From assembly GCA_965229785.1 (NCBI GenBank), contig CBDDJS010000001.1:3162001-3226000 (forward strand): a stretch of DNA of 64,000 bases, written 5' to 3'. Below are positions 42,690 to 52,304 of this stretch, piece after piece. This stretch comes from JAWPMT01 sp965229785 (GTDB lineage: Bacteria; Bacteroidota; Bacteroidia; Cytophagales; Cyclobacteriaceae). Both the position numbers and the translations under genes were made by a program. Under the pieces are notes generated by a model, which searched no databases, was not told the DNA's origin, and saw nothing but the letters and a program-made list of their open reading frames with translations. Position 1 is the stretch's first letter, and each line of letters starts with the position of its first letter.

Positions 42690-45600
42690 ATGATATACAT
42701 GAGAAACAGCAAGCCTGGAAAACACAAGCACTTCATGGTGCCCAGATGCTTTGGTCTGTTGTTTTTACTTTTTCTCAGTTTGACCAACTACGGGCAGTCT
42801 TCTTCAGCAATTGACAGCCTTCAAAACTTACTGACCAATCATCAGGAAGAAGACACGATAAAACTGAATTTGCTGGTTGAGCTATCGAAGCTTCACAGAG
42901 AAATAGATCCGGAAAATGGATTAAAGTATGGGGAGGAAGCGCTTGCGCTTGCTGAACAACTGAACCAGCCCAAACAAAATGCGCTTGCCCATTATTTCAT
43001 GGGCCAAAGTTATCACTACTTGGATCAATACAATCAGGCAATGGACTCCTATCATGTTGCAGCGAGCTCATTTGATGCCTTGCAAATGAAACAGTACCTG
43101 GGGTATTGCTATGCACAGATGTCCGGTATTCACAGACTTAGAGGAGCGTATGATGAGGCTTTGTCGACTATAAAAAAAGCGAGTGAAATCAACCAGGAAA
43201 GGAATGATCTTTACGCACTTAGTTATAACCTGGATAACACAGGCGCACTTTTAAATGACCTGGGGCAACTGGATACGGCGCTGTATTACTTTGAACAAAG
43301 TTTAGCACTTAGGAAGGAGTTAAAGGATACAGTGGCCCTTACCGAAAGTACTTTGAGCATGGCCGTATTTCACTTGGGTCATGGTAATTACGACAAGGCA
43401 CTGGAATATTCCTACGAGGCTTTGGAATACGCCACACATTTTAAGGATACTATCAATATCGGGCAATCCACCTACCTTATCGGTAGTATTAAGTATTATA
43501 ATTTCCAATTCGAGGAAGCCATCATTGATATGGAAACCGCTTTGTCCATGTTTGAGGCTGCTGATGGGAAATACATGATTGCCTCCGCTTACATCACCAT
43601 TGCTGCTTGCCAGTCTGAGCTTGAAGATTTTGAAGTTGCAATCTTCAATTATGAAAAAGCGCTTAAGATATCGGAGGAATTCAATTACTCGCCGCTAGTA
43701 GCTTTGATTTTATCGAATCTGGCTCGAGATTATGGAAGCCTGGAGCAATACCCGAAGGCATTGGAATATGGTAACAGGGCCTTGAAACTACAGGAAGAAC
43801 TCAATATCCTAACGGATATGTTAGTCTGTTTAGAAACCATGGCTGACATATACCTCAAAATGGAAGATTTTGATCAGGCCATCACCTATTCCAACAGGGC
43901 CCTGGGTATGATAGAGGATGAAAAGAAATATAATGACCTTGCGATAATTCATGAAGTTGCGTACCAGGCTTATCAGTCCAAGGGGGATTATGAAAAAGCC
44001 TTTGGACACCTCAACAATTATATGATGGCCATGGACAGCTTGTATAATGTAGAAAAGAGTACAGAAATGGCCAACCTGACCTCAGTTCATGACCTCAAGG
44101 AAAAAGAATCAGAAAACGAGTTACTTCGATTGAATCAGGAACTGGACGAGGCGACCATCCAACGACAAAACTATCTCATTGCCGGAGCAGCATTGGTCAT
44201 TGTCATATTGGTCCTTCTTGCAGTGATCATATACCGGGCGTCATTACAACGCAGAAAAATGAGCACCCACCTCGCTACACTCAATGAGCAATTGAATGTG
44301 TCTAATGAAAAACTCGAAACGCTGAACGAATACCGGACCCGTCTATTCGCCAACATCAATCATGATTTCCGGACTCCTCTAACATTGATCAAGGGATACA
44401 CCGACCAGATACTGACCAATAAAGACAATTTCCTGACTCAGTCCACAGAAAGTGATTTGAAGAATCTCCGGAAAAATACGGCGATGCTCACGCAAATGAC
44501 TTCAGAAATAAACAACCTGCTTTTGCTGGAAGAAGGTCGTCTCGAGTTGAATTGGAGTGAAATTAGGCTGCTCCCCATGCTGCAGCTCATCACCCAAATG
44601 TTTGACTCCAGAATGGTTCAGGAAGGCAAAACATTACAGCTTGATCCCCAGATAGAGGACGACCTGACGCTGAAGGCAGACAAACTTTATTTCAATAAGA
44701 TCCTGTTCAACCTGATCTCCAATGCGATCAAACACACGCGAAAGGGAGACAGAATACTGGTCATTGCTTCTTTAAAGGGAAATGAGATCCTACTGGAAAT
44801 ATCGGATACCGGAGAAGGAATAGATCCTGCTCATTTACCCCATATTTTTGATCGTTTTTATCAGGTTCCCGATCAGCCCTACGCCCGTCAGGAAGGTTTT
44901 GGTATCGGATTATCTCTGGTGAAAGAGTTGGTAACACTACATGGTGGTCAAATTGACGTAAAAAGTGTCAAAGGCGAGGGCACGAAGTTCAAGGTTACGC
45001 TCCCGCTCAATCTGGACCAGACCACCATTGAAGAATCCGATGATCCCGGAGAGGCATCCATTTTCATGGAACTAGGGGATATGCCCGAACCGTCCAGGAA
45101 GGTTTACATCCCGCATCAAAAAGAAAATACCCTACTGATCGTCGACGATCACGAAGAGATACGCTCCTACATTGGCAGCATTTTAAGTCAGGATCACAAC
45201 CTGGTCTTTGCGGGCCACGGACAGCAAGCTTTGGAAGTCCTGAGCAATCATAAAATTGACCTGATCATAACAGACCTCATGATGCCCTGGCTTGATGGTT
45301 TTGAACTCATTGACCAGCTTTCCAAGGATGAATCCCTGCAAAACATTCCCGTAATGGTGGTATCGGCCCGGACCTCAGAGATCGATAAACAAAAGGTCCT
45401 TAAAGCGGGAGTGAATGACTTTATCACGAAGCCTTTTGAAGCCGAGGATCTGAGGAAGCGCGTCAATAACCGGATAAAAGATAAGGCCAACATCAAATCG
45501 AATGCCTGGCAGATCATTGCCAGTGACAAGGACCTGACGAGTAATGTGGAGCAATCCATACTCAAGAAGATCCATCAGTTGATCATTGACAGAATCGATG

Positions 45601-45869
45601 ATCCGAATCTTACCGTGGAAGACGTGGCGCACGAAATAAATGCAAGTCGAAGTAAGACGTTCAGACTGATCAAGGAGCTGACTAATCAGACACCCAAAGC
45701 TTATATCAAGGACATTCGATTGACCTACGTGCATGAATTGATCAGGCAGCGAAAAATTAAGAATGCGTCAGAAGGTGCCAGGGCCGTGGGCATGCTGAAC
45801 CCCACCGAATTCAAACAACAGTATGAATCGAAATTCGGCGTGGCGATGTTTGAGGATTCAAATGTATGA
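42690..45869 (+). CDS. Hybrid sensor kinase: TPR sensor, histidine kinase, receiver and AraC domain
   Basis: 1059-aa one-piece two-component system. Start ATG 42690 gives a leader and a hydrophobic segment (CFGLLFLLFLSLTNYGQ), then about ten TPR motifs (about 50-450; for example LGQLDTALYYFEQSLALRKEL), a coiled coil, a membrane helix near 497-520, HisKA with the H-box ANINHDFRTPLTLIKGY (His near 558), an HATPase domain (NLISNAIKHT, DTGEGIDPAHLPHIFDRF, GFGIGLSLVKELV), a receiver domain with Asp near 860 (IITDLMMPWLDG), and a C-terminal AraC-type DNA-binding domain (about 960-1058). It is divergent from the surface protein gene, a likely target. The signal sensed is unknown. Confidence 0.93.
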   Translation: MIYMRNSKPGKHKHFMVPRCFGLLFLLFLSLTNYGQSSSAIDSLQNLLTNHQEEDTIKLNLLVELSKLHREIDPENGLKYGEEALALAEQLNQPKQNALAHYFMGQSYHYLDQYNQAMDSYHVAASSFDALQMKQYLGYCYAQMSGIHRLRGAYDEALSTIKKASEINQERNDLYALSYNLDNTGALLNDLGQLDTALYYFEQSLALRKELKDTVALTESTLSMAVFHLGHGNYDKALEYSYEALEYATHFKDTINIGQSTYLIGSIKYYNFQFEEAIIDMETALSMFEAADGKYMIASAYITIAACQSELEDFEVAIFNYEKALKISEEFNYSPLVALILSNLARDYGSLEQYPKALEYGNRALKLQEELNILTDMLVCLETMADIYLKMEDFDQAITYSNRALGMIEDEKKYNDLAIIHEVAYQAYQSKGDYEKAFGHLNNYMMAMDSLYNVEKSTEMANLTSVHDLKEKESENELLRLNQELDEATIQRQNYLIAGAALVIVILVLLAVIIYRASLQRRKMSTHLATLNEQLNVSNEKLETLNEYRTRLFANINHDFRTPLTLIKGYTDQILTNKDNFLTQSTESDLKNLRKNTAMLTQMTSEINNLLLLEEGRLELNWSEIRLLPMLQLITQMFDSRMVQEGKTLQLDPQIEDDLTLKADKLYFNKILFNLISNAIKHTRKGDRILVIASLKGNEILLEISDTGEGIDPAHLPHIFDRFYQVPDQPYARQEGFGIGLSLVKELVTLHGGQIDVKSVKGEGTKFKVTLPLNLDQTTIEESDDPGEASIFMELGDMPEPSRKVYIPHQKENTLLIVDDHEEIRSYIGSILSQDHNLVFAGHGQQALEVLSNHKIDLIITDLMMPWLDGFELIDQLSKDESLQNIPVMVVSARTSEIDKQKVLKAGVNDFITKPFEAEDLRKRVNNRIKDKANIKSNAWQIIASDKDLTSNVEQSILKKIHQLIIDRIDDPNLTVEDVAHEINASRSKTFRLIKELTNQTPKAYIKDIRLTYVHELIRQRKIKNASEGARAVGMLNPTEFKQQYESKFGVAMFEDSNV

Positions 45870-45879
45870 TGTCATGATA

Positions 45880-46443
45880 TTACGCCAGCATAATCAATGC
45901 AATGATGGGGAACAATATACCAGCCAGGGCTAGTTTGAACCCTTTCTGTCTAAATCCATTTTTGCCAGACGTGATGAACATCCCTGTGATGGCAATGATC
46001 AGCATACCCAATCCAAACACATCGGAATACCATATCCACACATGATTGGTAGTTTTATGCAACCACGTCATGTGACCTAAAACCGGGATCTTCCGATACA
46101 TCTCCACATCAACTTCACCGGACCTGGGGTTCATATAGACCATCCCATCTTCGACAAAGACTTGTAGCCTCCCCTGGCGTTCTCGAAACCCGCGAAAGTT
46201 TAAATCGACCTCCACATCACGCTGTATCACCCTTAATTTGTTTTTGATCGTTTCCTCACTGATGTTCTTCAGGGAGAAAGGATTGGTACGAGCTTCCACT
46301 TCATAATAAACATAATCCTGAGGATCCCAGATGGTCCGGTGGTTTAAGGCAATGCCCGAAATTGAAAAGGAAATGATAAGCCCTACATAGAAATATCCTA
46401 TATCTCGATGATAACTCCTGATCCAGTTTTTGCTTTTTTTCAT
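45880..46443 (-). CDS. PepSY-domain membrane protein
   Basis: 187-aa protein starting at ATG 46443 (MKKSKNWIRSYHRDIGYFYVGL). The frame is open upstream to 46725 but that part looks non-coding. It has an N-terminal membrane helix (about 16-33), a periplasmic PepSY-like region (VEARTNPFSLKNISEETIKN, VYMNPRSGEVDVEMYRKIP) and two C-terminal helices around HMTWLHKTTNHVWIWYSDVFGLGMLIIAITG. PepSY-associated membrane proteins occur with iron uptake or respiratory reductases, with His residues that may bind haem. No such partner is adjacent. It is convergent with the kinase gene (10 bp). Confidence 0.85.
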   Translation of the reverse strand: MKKSKNWIRSYHRDIGYFYVGLIISFSISGIALNHRTIWDPQDYVYYEVEARTNPFSLKNISEETIKNKLRVIQRDVEVDLNFRGFRERQGRLQVFVEDGMVYMNPRSGEVDVEMYRKIPVLGHMTWLHKTTNHVWIWYSDVFGLGMLIIAITGMFITSGKNGFRQKGFKLALAGILFPIIALIMLA

Positions 46444-46733
46444 TGATCTCAAATTGAAGCGCTGAAGATGAAAAACTTTTCTGCTGTTATAAAAAAGGAT
46501 CGACGATCGGCAAGATCCCTCGATGAACGACCTAGTGCCTATGGTATTACAAAGCGATAGAATCCCTGGAAATACAGGTGTGCGGCTGATTTCGGGGAAA
46601 AGTTGAGGCAGAAATCGAATCTCAGTATGTCGTTTGCCGTTCAATTTTGTTGTTGATCGATAGATTTTGGAAAGTCTGAGACAAATCATTCTATTAGAGT
46701 CTATTTTACCCTCGTTCGACATCACACAAGTAG

Positions 46734-47375
46734 ATGACCATGAATTCCAGATTAAACAGAAAGAACTTCCTCAAAAAGGCCGGATTATCATTATTTTCTA
46801 TTCCATTATTAGGATTAAAAAGTCTGGAGGAACGACCTCCCAGTGAATGTGGATACACAGATAGAGCTACTGAAGGTCCCTTTTATGTATCCAACACGAA
46901 AGAAACGGTCAATTTGAATTACAGTAACCTATCTGGAACGCCGATGGAAGTTCACGGCACGGTTTACGGGGACCAGCAAGGAAAAGTAAAAATCCCTGAA
47001 GCCACGATAGAAATCTGGCATTGCGACAATGACGGAGTTTACCATCCTACAGGAAATGGAGACATTTCAAAATACAAAGCCTCTCAGGTGAAACTTAGAG
47101 GCTACGTGATCAGTGACAAAAATGGAGCTTTTCGTTTTAGAAGTATCGTTCCGGGGCTTTATTCCGGACGTAGAAGACACATTCACTATAAAATCCACGC
47201 AGATGGATATCCTTCGTTAACCACACAATCCTACTGGCTCTCTGAAAAAGGCAATCGTCGCGAAAGAGTTGACCGGACGGACAGAAATACAGAATTATGC
47301 CGATACATCGATTTTATTGAAGGCCCCAATGGTTTAATGACCGGTCAGTTTGATATTTACCTATCTCCTGAATAA
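46734..47375 (+). CDS. Exported intradiol ring-cleavage dioxygenase-like protein
   Basis: 213-aa protein related to catechol 1,2- and protocatechuate 3,4-dioxygenases, non-haem Fe(III) enzymes. The expected ligands are visible: Tyr in IEIWHCDNDGVYHPTG and Tyr/His/His in VPGLYSGRRRHIHYKIHADG. The N-terminus (RKNFLKKAGLSLFSIPLLGL) resembles a Tat or Sec leader and is typical of the secreted subfamily in Bacteroidota. The C-terminus ends with FDIYL. The real substrate is not known. The ATG at 46734 is used; one at 46740 is equally possible. The 290-bp gap upstream shows no other gene. Confidence 0.88.
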   Translation: MTMNSRLNRKNFLKKAGLSLFSIPLLGLKSLEERPPSECGYTDRATEGPFYVSNTKETVNLNYSNLSGTPMEVHGTVYGDQQGKVKIPEATIEIWHCDNDGVYHPTGNGDISKYKASQVKLRGYVISDKNGAFRFRSIVPGLYSGRRRHIHYKIHADGYPSLTTQSYWLSEKGNRRERVDRTDRNTELCRYIDFIEGPNGLMTGQFDIYLSPE

Positions 47376-47408
47376 TCAAGGCGTACTTTTCAATCGTCCG
47401 TTAGGGCA

Positions 47409-48212
47409 TTATTCAAAAATAATATCATTGGTAGGGAGTTTCATTTTTGAAAAAAACGCTTTTGGAGCATAGCCCGTGATTTTTCGGCAGTCTTTTATAA
47501 AATGTGATTGATCGTAGTAGCCGTACGCCAATGAATCTATCAACTTCCTGTTTGGTTGATTTTTTAAATTATAGGAAGCTTGCTGGAATCGAATAACTTG
47601 CCACAACTCTTTGGGGGTTAAATTGAACTGCTTACGAATCCACCGCTCCATTGATTTTTCTGACATGTTCATTTCATTGGCAAGATCTGCCACTTTGAAT
47701 TTATTGGTCAATCGACCTTCAATCAATGCCAGGACTTTTTCAATTTTTTCGTCAATGGAATGTTTACTTAAAGCTTGTTTGATTATAGCATCAAGTTCCT
47801 GAACATGAATACTTGCATGATCCTCGGATATCCTGGAAAGCATACGGCTCTGCTCAATTTTTGGAACCAAATCTGTCATATCAAAACGCTCCCAGTCGCT
47901 TAGCAAACCACTAAATAGTGAAAGACTCAGTATGTTAAGGTTGAGTTTTATGTTCAAGCAAATGAGATACGCAGGTATGTAGTAAAATGACGCTTGATTG
48001 GTGGCCGGTAATATACCCGATTTACTACTGGGAATAAATGATTCTGATTTGATGTCCCATTTGGTAAACTCCCCTCTTTTGATCAGGTAGCAATCCATTT
48101 TACCATTTGGTATGGTCTTAAGGAATGCAGGTTCTTTAATGATAAACAGTTGATATCTGTCAACGTATTTGGCGGCTATCTGGGATTCCGGGTGCTCTTC
48201 AATGAGTATCAT
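47409..48212 (-). CDS. AraC family transcriptional regulator
   Basis: 267-aa regulator with an N-terminal sensing region lacking a recognisable cupin core (PNGKMDCYLIKRGEFTKWDIKS) and a C-terminal AraC domain: LTNKFKVADLANEMNMSEKSMERWIRKQFNLTPKELW and SLAYGYYDQSHFIKDCRKITGYAPKAF. The pattern P-x-G-x-x-x-x-I and the helix order resemble the DUF6597 group. It is divergent from the alpha/beta hydrolase gene across 71 bp, which is a plausible target, and convergent with the dioxygenase gene. Confidence 0.9.
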   Translation of the reverse strand: MILIEEHPESQIAAKYVDRYQLFIIKEPAFLKTIPNGKMDCYLIKRGEFTKWDIKSESFIPSSKSGILPATNQASFYYIPAYLICLNIKLNLNILSLSLFSGLLSDWERFDMTDLVPKIEQSRMLSRISEDHASIHVQELDAIIKQALSKHSIDEKIEKVLALIEGRLTNKFKVADLANEMNMSEKSMERWIRKQFNLTPKELWQVIRFQQASYNLKNQPNRKLIDSLAYGYYDQSHFIKDCRKITGYAPKAFFSKMKLPTNDIIFE

Positions 48213-48283
48213 TTTGTCTGATTCTTACAATTATTTGAATAATGCCCCCTTTACGTTTGTTGGAGTAAACTTAAAATTTCAGG

Positions 48284-49114
48284 ATGAAAAAACAAGGGTT
48301 GTTGTTGATCATGAGTTTTGTGATGGTAGTGTCCCAGGCGCAAACAAAAGTTGAATTAGATGGAGGTATTAAGGGAAAGCGCTTTTCATTGGAAAGAGAT
48401 TGGGGTAGCCTTAGCTATGAAGTATTCGGAAAGAGGGATCCCCTATTGATCCTTCATGGAAATGGCGGATCCGCAGAAAGTCGATATCACATCATTCCGG
48501 AATTATTAGAACATCATCAGGTCATCGCAGTTGATAGCCGATGCCACGGTCGAAGCAGTTGCCCGGAAGGCGAGTTAGATTACTTTGAAATGGCTGATGA
48601 TGTAATCGCTCTAATGCAAACGTTAGGGCATGAGAAATACAGCATATGGGGCCATAGCGATGGTGGTATTTTGGGATTGATCATTGGTTATAGATCCACC
48701 AGCAATGTAGATCGAATGCTTATCTCCGGAGCAAATACCAGAGTTTCAGGATTGAAACCTGAGTTGCTGACGCTTATGGAAAATTACCAACAAATACCTG
48801 ATCCAACAACCAGAAAGCATTTATCACTCATGGTGAATCAGAAAGAGATCCCAATGGATAGTATTCGCAAAATTGATGTCCCAGTCATGCTTATGGTCGG
48901 TGATAGAGATGCTGTACTCATGGAACATACTATGGAAATATACGAGGCTTTACCTATGTCAAACTTATGTGTGCTACCGGCCTCATCGCATTTTATCAGC
49001 AGTGAAAAACCCAATCACATCGTCTATTGGATCAAAGAATTTAAAAAGCCCTTTTCCGCTCCTTCTACTGTCGAGATCGCTCAAAAAATGGCCCAATCCT
49101 TATTGGGTCATTGA
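48284..49114 (+). CDS. Secreted alpha/beta hydrolase
   Basis: 276-aa protein with a signal peptide (LLLIMSFVMVVSQAQ). The alpha/beta hydrolase fold shows LILHGNGGSAES, the nucleophile elbow WGHSDGGILGL (Ser), the acid in VGDRDAVLMEHT and the His in ASSHFISSEKP. Substrate and pathway are unknown. It is divergent from the AraC gene. Confidence 0.88.
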   Translation: MKKQGLLLIMSFVMVVSQAQTKVELDGGIKGKRFSLERDWGSLSYEVFGKRDPLLILHGNGGSAESRYHIIPELLEHHQVIAVDSRCHGRSSCPEGELDYFEMADDVIALMQTLGHEKYSIWGHSDGGILGLIIGYRSTSNVDRMLISGANTRVSGLKPELLTLMENYQQIPDPTTRKHLSLMVNQKEIPMDSIRKIDVPVMLMVGDRDAVLMEHTMEIYEALPMSNLCVLPASSHFISSEKPNHIVYWIKEFKKPFSAPSTVEIAQKMAQSLLGH

Positions 49115-49232
49115 TACAATGACTACTGCTGCGAATCTCTAAAGTTTGTATGAGCGTTAGTTCCTGGTCCGATCTTGGCAAAAACGCTGATAATGCGTAC
49201 CTTGAAACAAACTGAATATATACAACGGGTGT

Positions 49233-50276
49233 ATGGCTAAATACATTTTTACAGCAGATGATTATGGCATCATTGATGCAATCGACACGGGTGTTTGCAA
49301 GGCGATATCTGAAGGGTGGATAAACTCGGTAGAGGTTTTTGCAAATGATCTCGAAAAACTGAAAGTAAGCGTAGAGAAACTGGGGAACATAAGGCTGGAT
49401 AAATATGCCGAAGCACAGGGCATTTCCGAAAGCGAGGCGTTCATCAACGTAGGCGCTCATTTAACGATCACCTCGGGCACCCCCTTAATGAATTCCGGCT
49501 TCTTTACGAGAAAAGGTGGAGAAAAAGAGGGTATGTTTCGAAAATGGACCAATTTTGAACGCCCTGTACTTGCTGATCGGATTGAGGAAACCAAACAACT
49601 CAAAAAGGAACTGGAAGCACAAATACAGGCCCTGAAAACGGAGGTTGATAAATTCGAAGGAACGCTGAAGTTCAATCACCTGACAAGCCACCATAATTCA
49701 CTTTACTTTTTTGAAGACTATGCCCGCATCTATTACGAACTCGCGACAGAACATGGCATGGCAGTGCGTACGCCGATCGGGCGTCCCAAGTTGAAGGACA
49801 GCCTGTATTATCACCAATTGAACGTTCGACTTTGGGGTAACCTCGACAATGACGACCGCCGGCACCTGATGCATTTTTCACGGAACAGACAAGCTTTTCT
49901 GGATCGTCAGGAGGCCGATCAAAATCTACCCAAGATGACAACCTATCACAATAATATACACTATGGACCACCTCCTTTCGTAGCGATGCATCCGGAAAAG
50001 ATCGTTCGAAAAGCAAAACGGAAAAACAAGAAGCTCAAAGAATGCTTTGCTCAATATCAGGTAAATGACAGTGTAGAATTCGTTTTTCATCTGATCGATC
50101 TGAATATTGCTCAACTGGATCAATACGTGAAGCAGGCTAAATTCAGCAACAGCAATTACCCCGGAATAGAGGGCACCTATTTCGATGGAAGAATGGCCGA
50201 GTACCTCTCACTTAGTCACATCATGCAGGAAGATGAGTCCATAGCCAAACAATTTGTCAATTGGTCTGACCTATAA
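49233..50276 (+). CDS. YdjC/ChbG-family carbohydrate deacetylase-like protein
   Basis: 347-aa protein of the ChbG/HpnK family of metal-dependent deacetylases acting on N-acetylated sugars. The metal-binding residues are in FTADDYGIID (Asp pair near residue 8), GAHLTITSGTP and HLTSHHNSLYFF. Later VFHLIDLN is also typical. An insertion around 100-140 is helical and charged (KQLKKELEAQIQALKTEVDKFEG) and forms a coiled coil not usual in short family members. It is followed by a 119-aa coiled-coil protein after 11 bp. Confidence 0.86.
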   Translation: MAKYIFTADDYGIIDAIDTGVCKAISEGWINSVEVFANDLEKLKVSVEKLGNIRLDKYAEAQGISESEAFINVGAHLTITSGTPLMNSGFFTRKGGEKEGMFRKWTNFERPVLADRIEETKQLKKELEAQIQALKTEVDKFEGTLKFNHLTSHHNSLYFFEDYARIYYELATEHGMAVRTPIGRPKLKDSLYYHQLNVRLWGNLDNDDRRHLMHFSRNRQAFLDRQEADQNLPKMTTYHNNIHYGPPPFVAMHPEKIVRKAKRKNKKLKECFAQYQVNDSVEFVFHLIDLNIAQLDQYVKQAKFSNSNYPGIEGTYFDGRMAEYLSLSHIMQEDESIAKQFVNWSDL

Positions 50277-50287
50277 AATCCAATCTT

Positions 50288-50647
50288 ATGAGTAACAACG
50301 ATATCCCCTCACCCAATCAGATTGAAGATTCATTCGAAAACCTTCTCGAAAAAGAAGTGAACTACCTGAATGAGCAAGTCAAATCAGCATCCGAACAGAA
50401 AAAAAATGAGCTACAATTACTTGAAGTGAAACAAAATCAACTGGAGGACGAGTATAATAAGCTACAAGCAAGGGTTGATTCGCTGACTTCTGCTCTGAAA
50501 TCCGTCGAAAAAGAAATAGATGAGTTGGAAGAGGAGCAGGAGCCCATTGAATGGGAGCTTGCCAGGGTAAATGGCAAAATTGAACAGTTGAGATATGCAC
50601 TGGAGAAAGAACGTTCTGAAGAAGGTCCAACCCAATCAAAATATTAG
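50288..50647 (+). CDS. Small coiled-coil protein of unknown function
   Basis: 119-aa soluble protein made almost entirely of a long coiled coil (about 15-110) with heptads such as LQLLEVKQNQLEDEYNKLQARVDSL and LKSVEKEIDELEEEQEPIEW. No family recognised. It sits between the deacetylase (11 bp) and lspA (22 bp), likely one transcript. Confidence 0.75.
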   Translation: MSNNDIPSPNQIEDSFENLLEKEVNYLNEQVKSASEQKKNELQLLEVKQNQLEDEYNKLQARVDSLTSALKSVEKEIDELEEEQEPIEWELARVNGKIEQLRYALEKERSEEGPTQSKY

Positions 50648-50669
50648 CACGCTATTATTGCCAACGCGA

Positions 50670-51182
50670 ATGAAGTCATTAAGAAAAGGAATTCGAAATC
50701 TCCTAATCATCTCCGTCCTACTGGCGAATGTGGGATGTGATCAAATCTCAAAAAACATTGCCAGGAATCAAATCGCGTCCGGCGAACAAATCAGTGTAAT
50801 TCCGGACTACTTCACACTGACCCTTGTAGAAAACACAGGAGCATTCTTAAGTCTGGGTGGCAACTTGCCTGATCTTATCAGGATCCCATTGCTGATGATC
50901 ATCCCAACCTTAGTGATCATTGGTTGTCTGGGCTACATTTTGAAAAAGAAGAGTATCGGTTATCATCATAGTCTTCCTATTGCTTGTATCATCGGAGGGG
51001 GATTTGGAAACCTCTATGATCGGATACTTCACGGATCAGTCACTGATTTCCTGCATCTGAATTTCCAGTTTTTCCAAACGGGGATATTCAATTTGGCGGA
51101 TGTTTCCATTATGGCAGGAACTTGCTGGTTGTTCGCCAACGAATTCTTTGTAAAGCGTAACCTTCCGGCAGGAAATCCATGA
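50670..51182 (+). CDS. lspA: Lipoprotein signal peptidase LspA
   Basis: 170-aa aspartic membrane protease that cleaves lipoprotein signal peptides. The ATG at 50670 is chosen; an earlier in-frame ATG overlaps the preceding gene. Motifs are CDQISKNIARNQI, VENTGAFLSLGGNLP, GGGFGNLYDRILHGSVTDFL (catalytic Asp in YDR) and GIFNLADVSIMAG (second Asp). Four membrane segments fit. The genome may hold more than one lspA, since this one is not near ribF or ileS. Confidence 0.95.
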   Translation: MKSLRKGIRNLLIISVLLANVGCDQISKNIARNQIASGEQISVIPDYFTLTLVENTGAFLSLGGNLPDLIRIPLLMIIPTLVIIGCLGYILKKKSIGYHHSLPIACIIGGGFGNLYDRILHGSVTDFLHLNFQFFQTGIFNLADVSIMAGTCWLFANEFFVKRNLPAGNP

Positions 51183-52264
51183 GCACGATAGCGGTCGTGT
51201 ATTTGTTTGGGGCATTTCAGGGATTGGTACTCGTATCCGTTTTAGCCTCCAAAAACCGAAGAGAGATCAATGCGAAAACTTTTTTGATCACATTCATCGC
51301 ATTGAATGTGGGCTACCTTTTTCATCAATTTGCTGTTTATGAAAGATTTATTGAGCGTTATCCTCACCTGATTGGCGTTTATCTACCCATTCTGTTTCTG
51401 CTACCACCACTTTTCTATCTCTACATTCGATTCGAGTCTTCTTCTACACCATGGAAAAGAATCTATTGGGTACATTTTGCTCCGACCCTCCTGGCTTTGA
51501 TGGTAATGACTCCCTATTACCTCTCAACGGCCCAGGAAAAACTGATGCTTCTGTTCAATGACTTTCATACCCGCAGCATCTATCCATTTCGTGGACCGCT
51601 AGGCATGGCCCTCTTGCTGTCAGGCGCTATTTATGCCGGCTTAGCCATTAAACATGCCCGAAAAAATACGTCCCGAAATGCTCCCTGGATTCGTTCATTC
51701 AGTATCGGATTTTCAGTATTGATCGTTTGCCTGGCAATCTCCTATTATCTGATGAATGCCTATATCATTCCGCATCGATTAACGATCTCATCGGCGATCA
51801 TCATTTTCTCACTTTTTATCCACTTCATTGGATATGCTGCGTTAATGGAGCCTACCTTATTGAATTCACCTGCTCCACCCAAGCGAGCGCTGAACTTTGG
51901 CGATGCCGTGATCAAAAAGCGCCTTATAACCATTCTTGAAGACGAAAACATTTTTACCCAGGCGGGTTTCACCCTGAAAGACCTCAGCCAGCTAATGTCA
52001 ACCAACGAAAACTATTTATCCCGGTACATAAATCAGGAGTTCGGTTGCAACTTTCCTCACCTCCTCAATTCATACCGCATTGAGAAAGCCAAATACATGA
52101 TCAATTCTCCTGCCTATGATCATCTTAACTTGTTGGGCATTGCCACAGCTGTAGGATTTGCTAATAAGAATACGTTTACCAGGGCCTTTAAGCGGCATAC
52201 GGGGCAAACACCATCCGGCTTTAAGGAAAATTCCCGATCTAATGAGGTACAATTCATGAATTGA
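51179..52264 (+). CDS. AraC-type regulator with seven-helix membrane domain
   Basis: 361-aa protein with about seven hydrophobic helices in the first 235 residues and a C-terminal AraC DNA-binding domain (about 255-350: AGFTLKDLSQLMSTNENYLSRYINQEFGCNFPHLL, then LGIATAVGFANKNTFTRAFKRHTGQTPSGF). This membrane/AraC architecture is common in Bacteroidota. The start overlaps the lspA stop (ATGA), so the two are co-translated. The signal is unknown. Confidence 0.9.
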   Translation: MSTIAVVYLFGAFQGLVLVSVLASKNRREINAKTFLITFIALNVGYLFHQFAVYERFIERYPHLIGVYLPILFLLPPLFYLYIRFESSSTPWKRIYWVHFAPTLLALMVMTPYYLSTAQEKLMLLFNDFHTRSIYPFRGPLGMALLLSGAIYAGLAIKHARKNTSRNAPWIRSFSIGFSVLIVCLAISYYLMNAYIIPHRLTISSAIIIFSLFIHFIGYAALMEPTLLNSPAPPKRALNFGDAVIKKRLITILEDENIFTQAGFTLKDLSQLMSTNENYLSRYINQEFGCNFPHLLNSYRIEKAKYMINSPAYDHLNLLGIATAVGFANKNTFTRAFKRHTGQTPSGFKENSRSNEVQFMN

Positions 52265-52304
52265 GGCCTTTGACAGGTCAGGAGCCATTTTCTTTAATCG
52301 GAAA

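Noticed and set aside
46444..46725. Open extension of the PepSY protein frame upstream of its chosen start
   Set aside because: Composition is Arg/Ser-rich and unlike a leader; the ATG at 46443 gives a normal membrane protein N-terminus.
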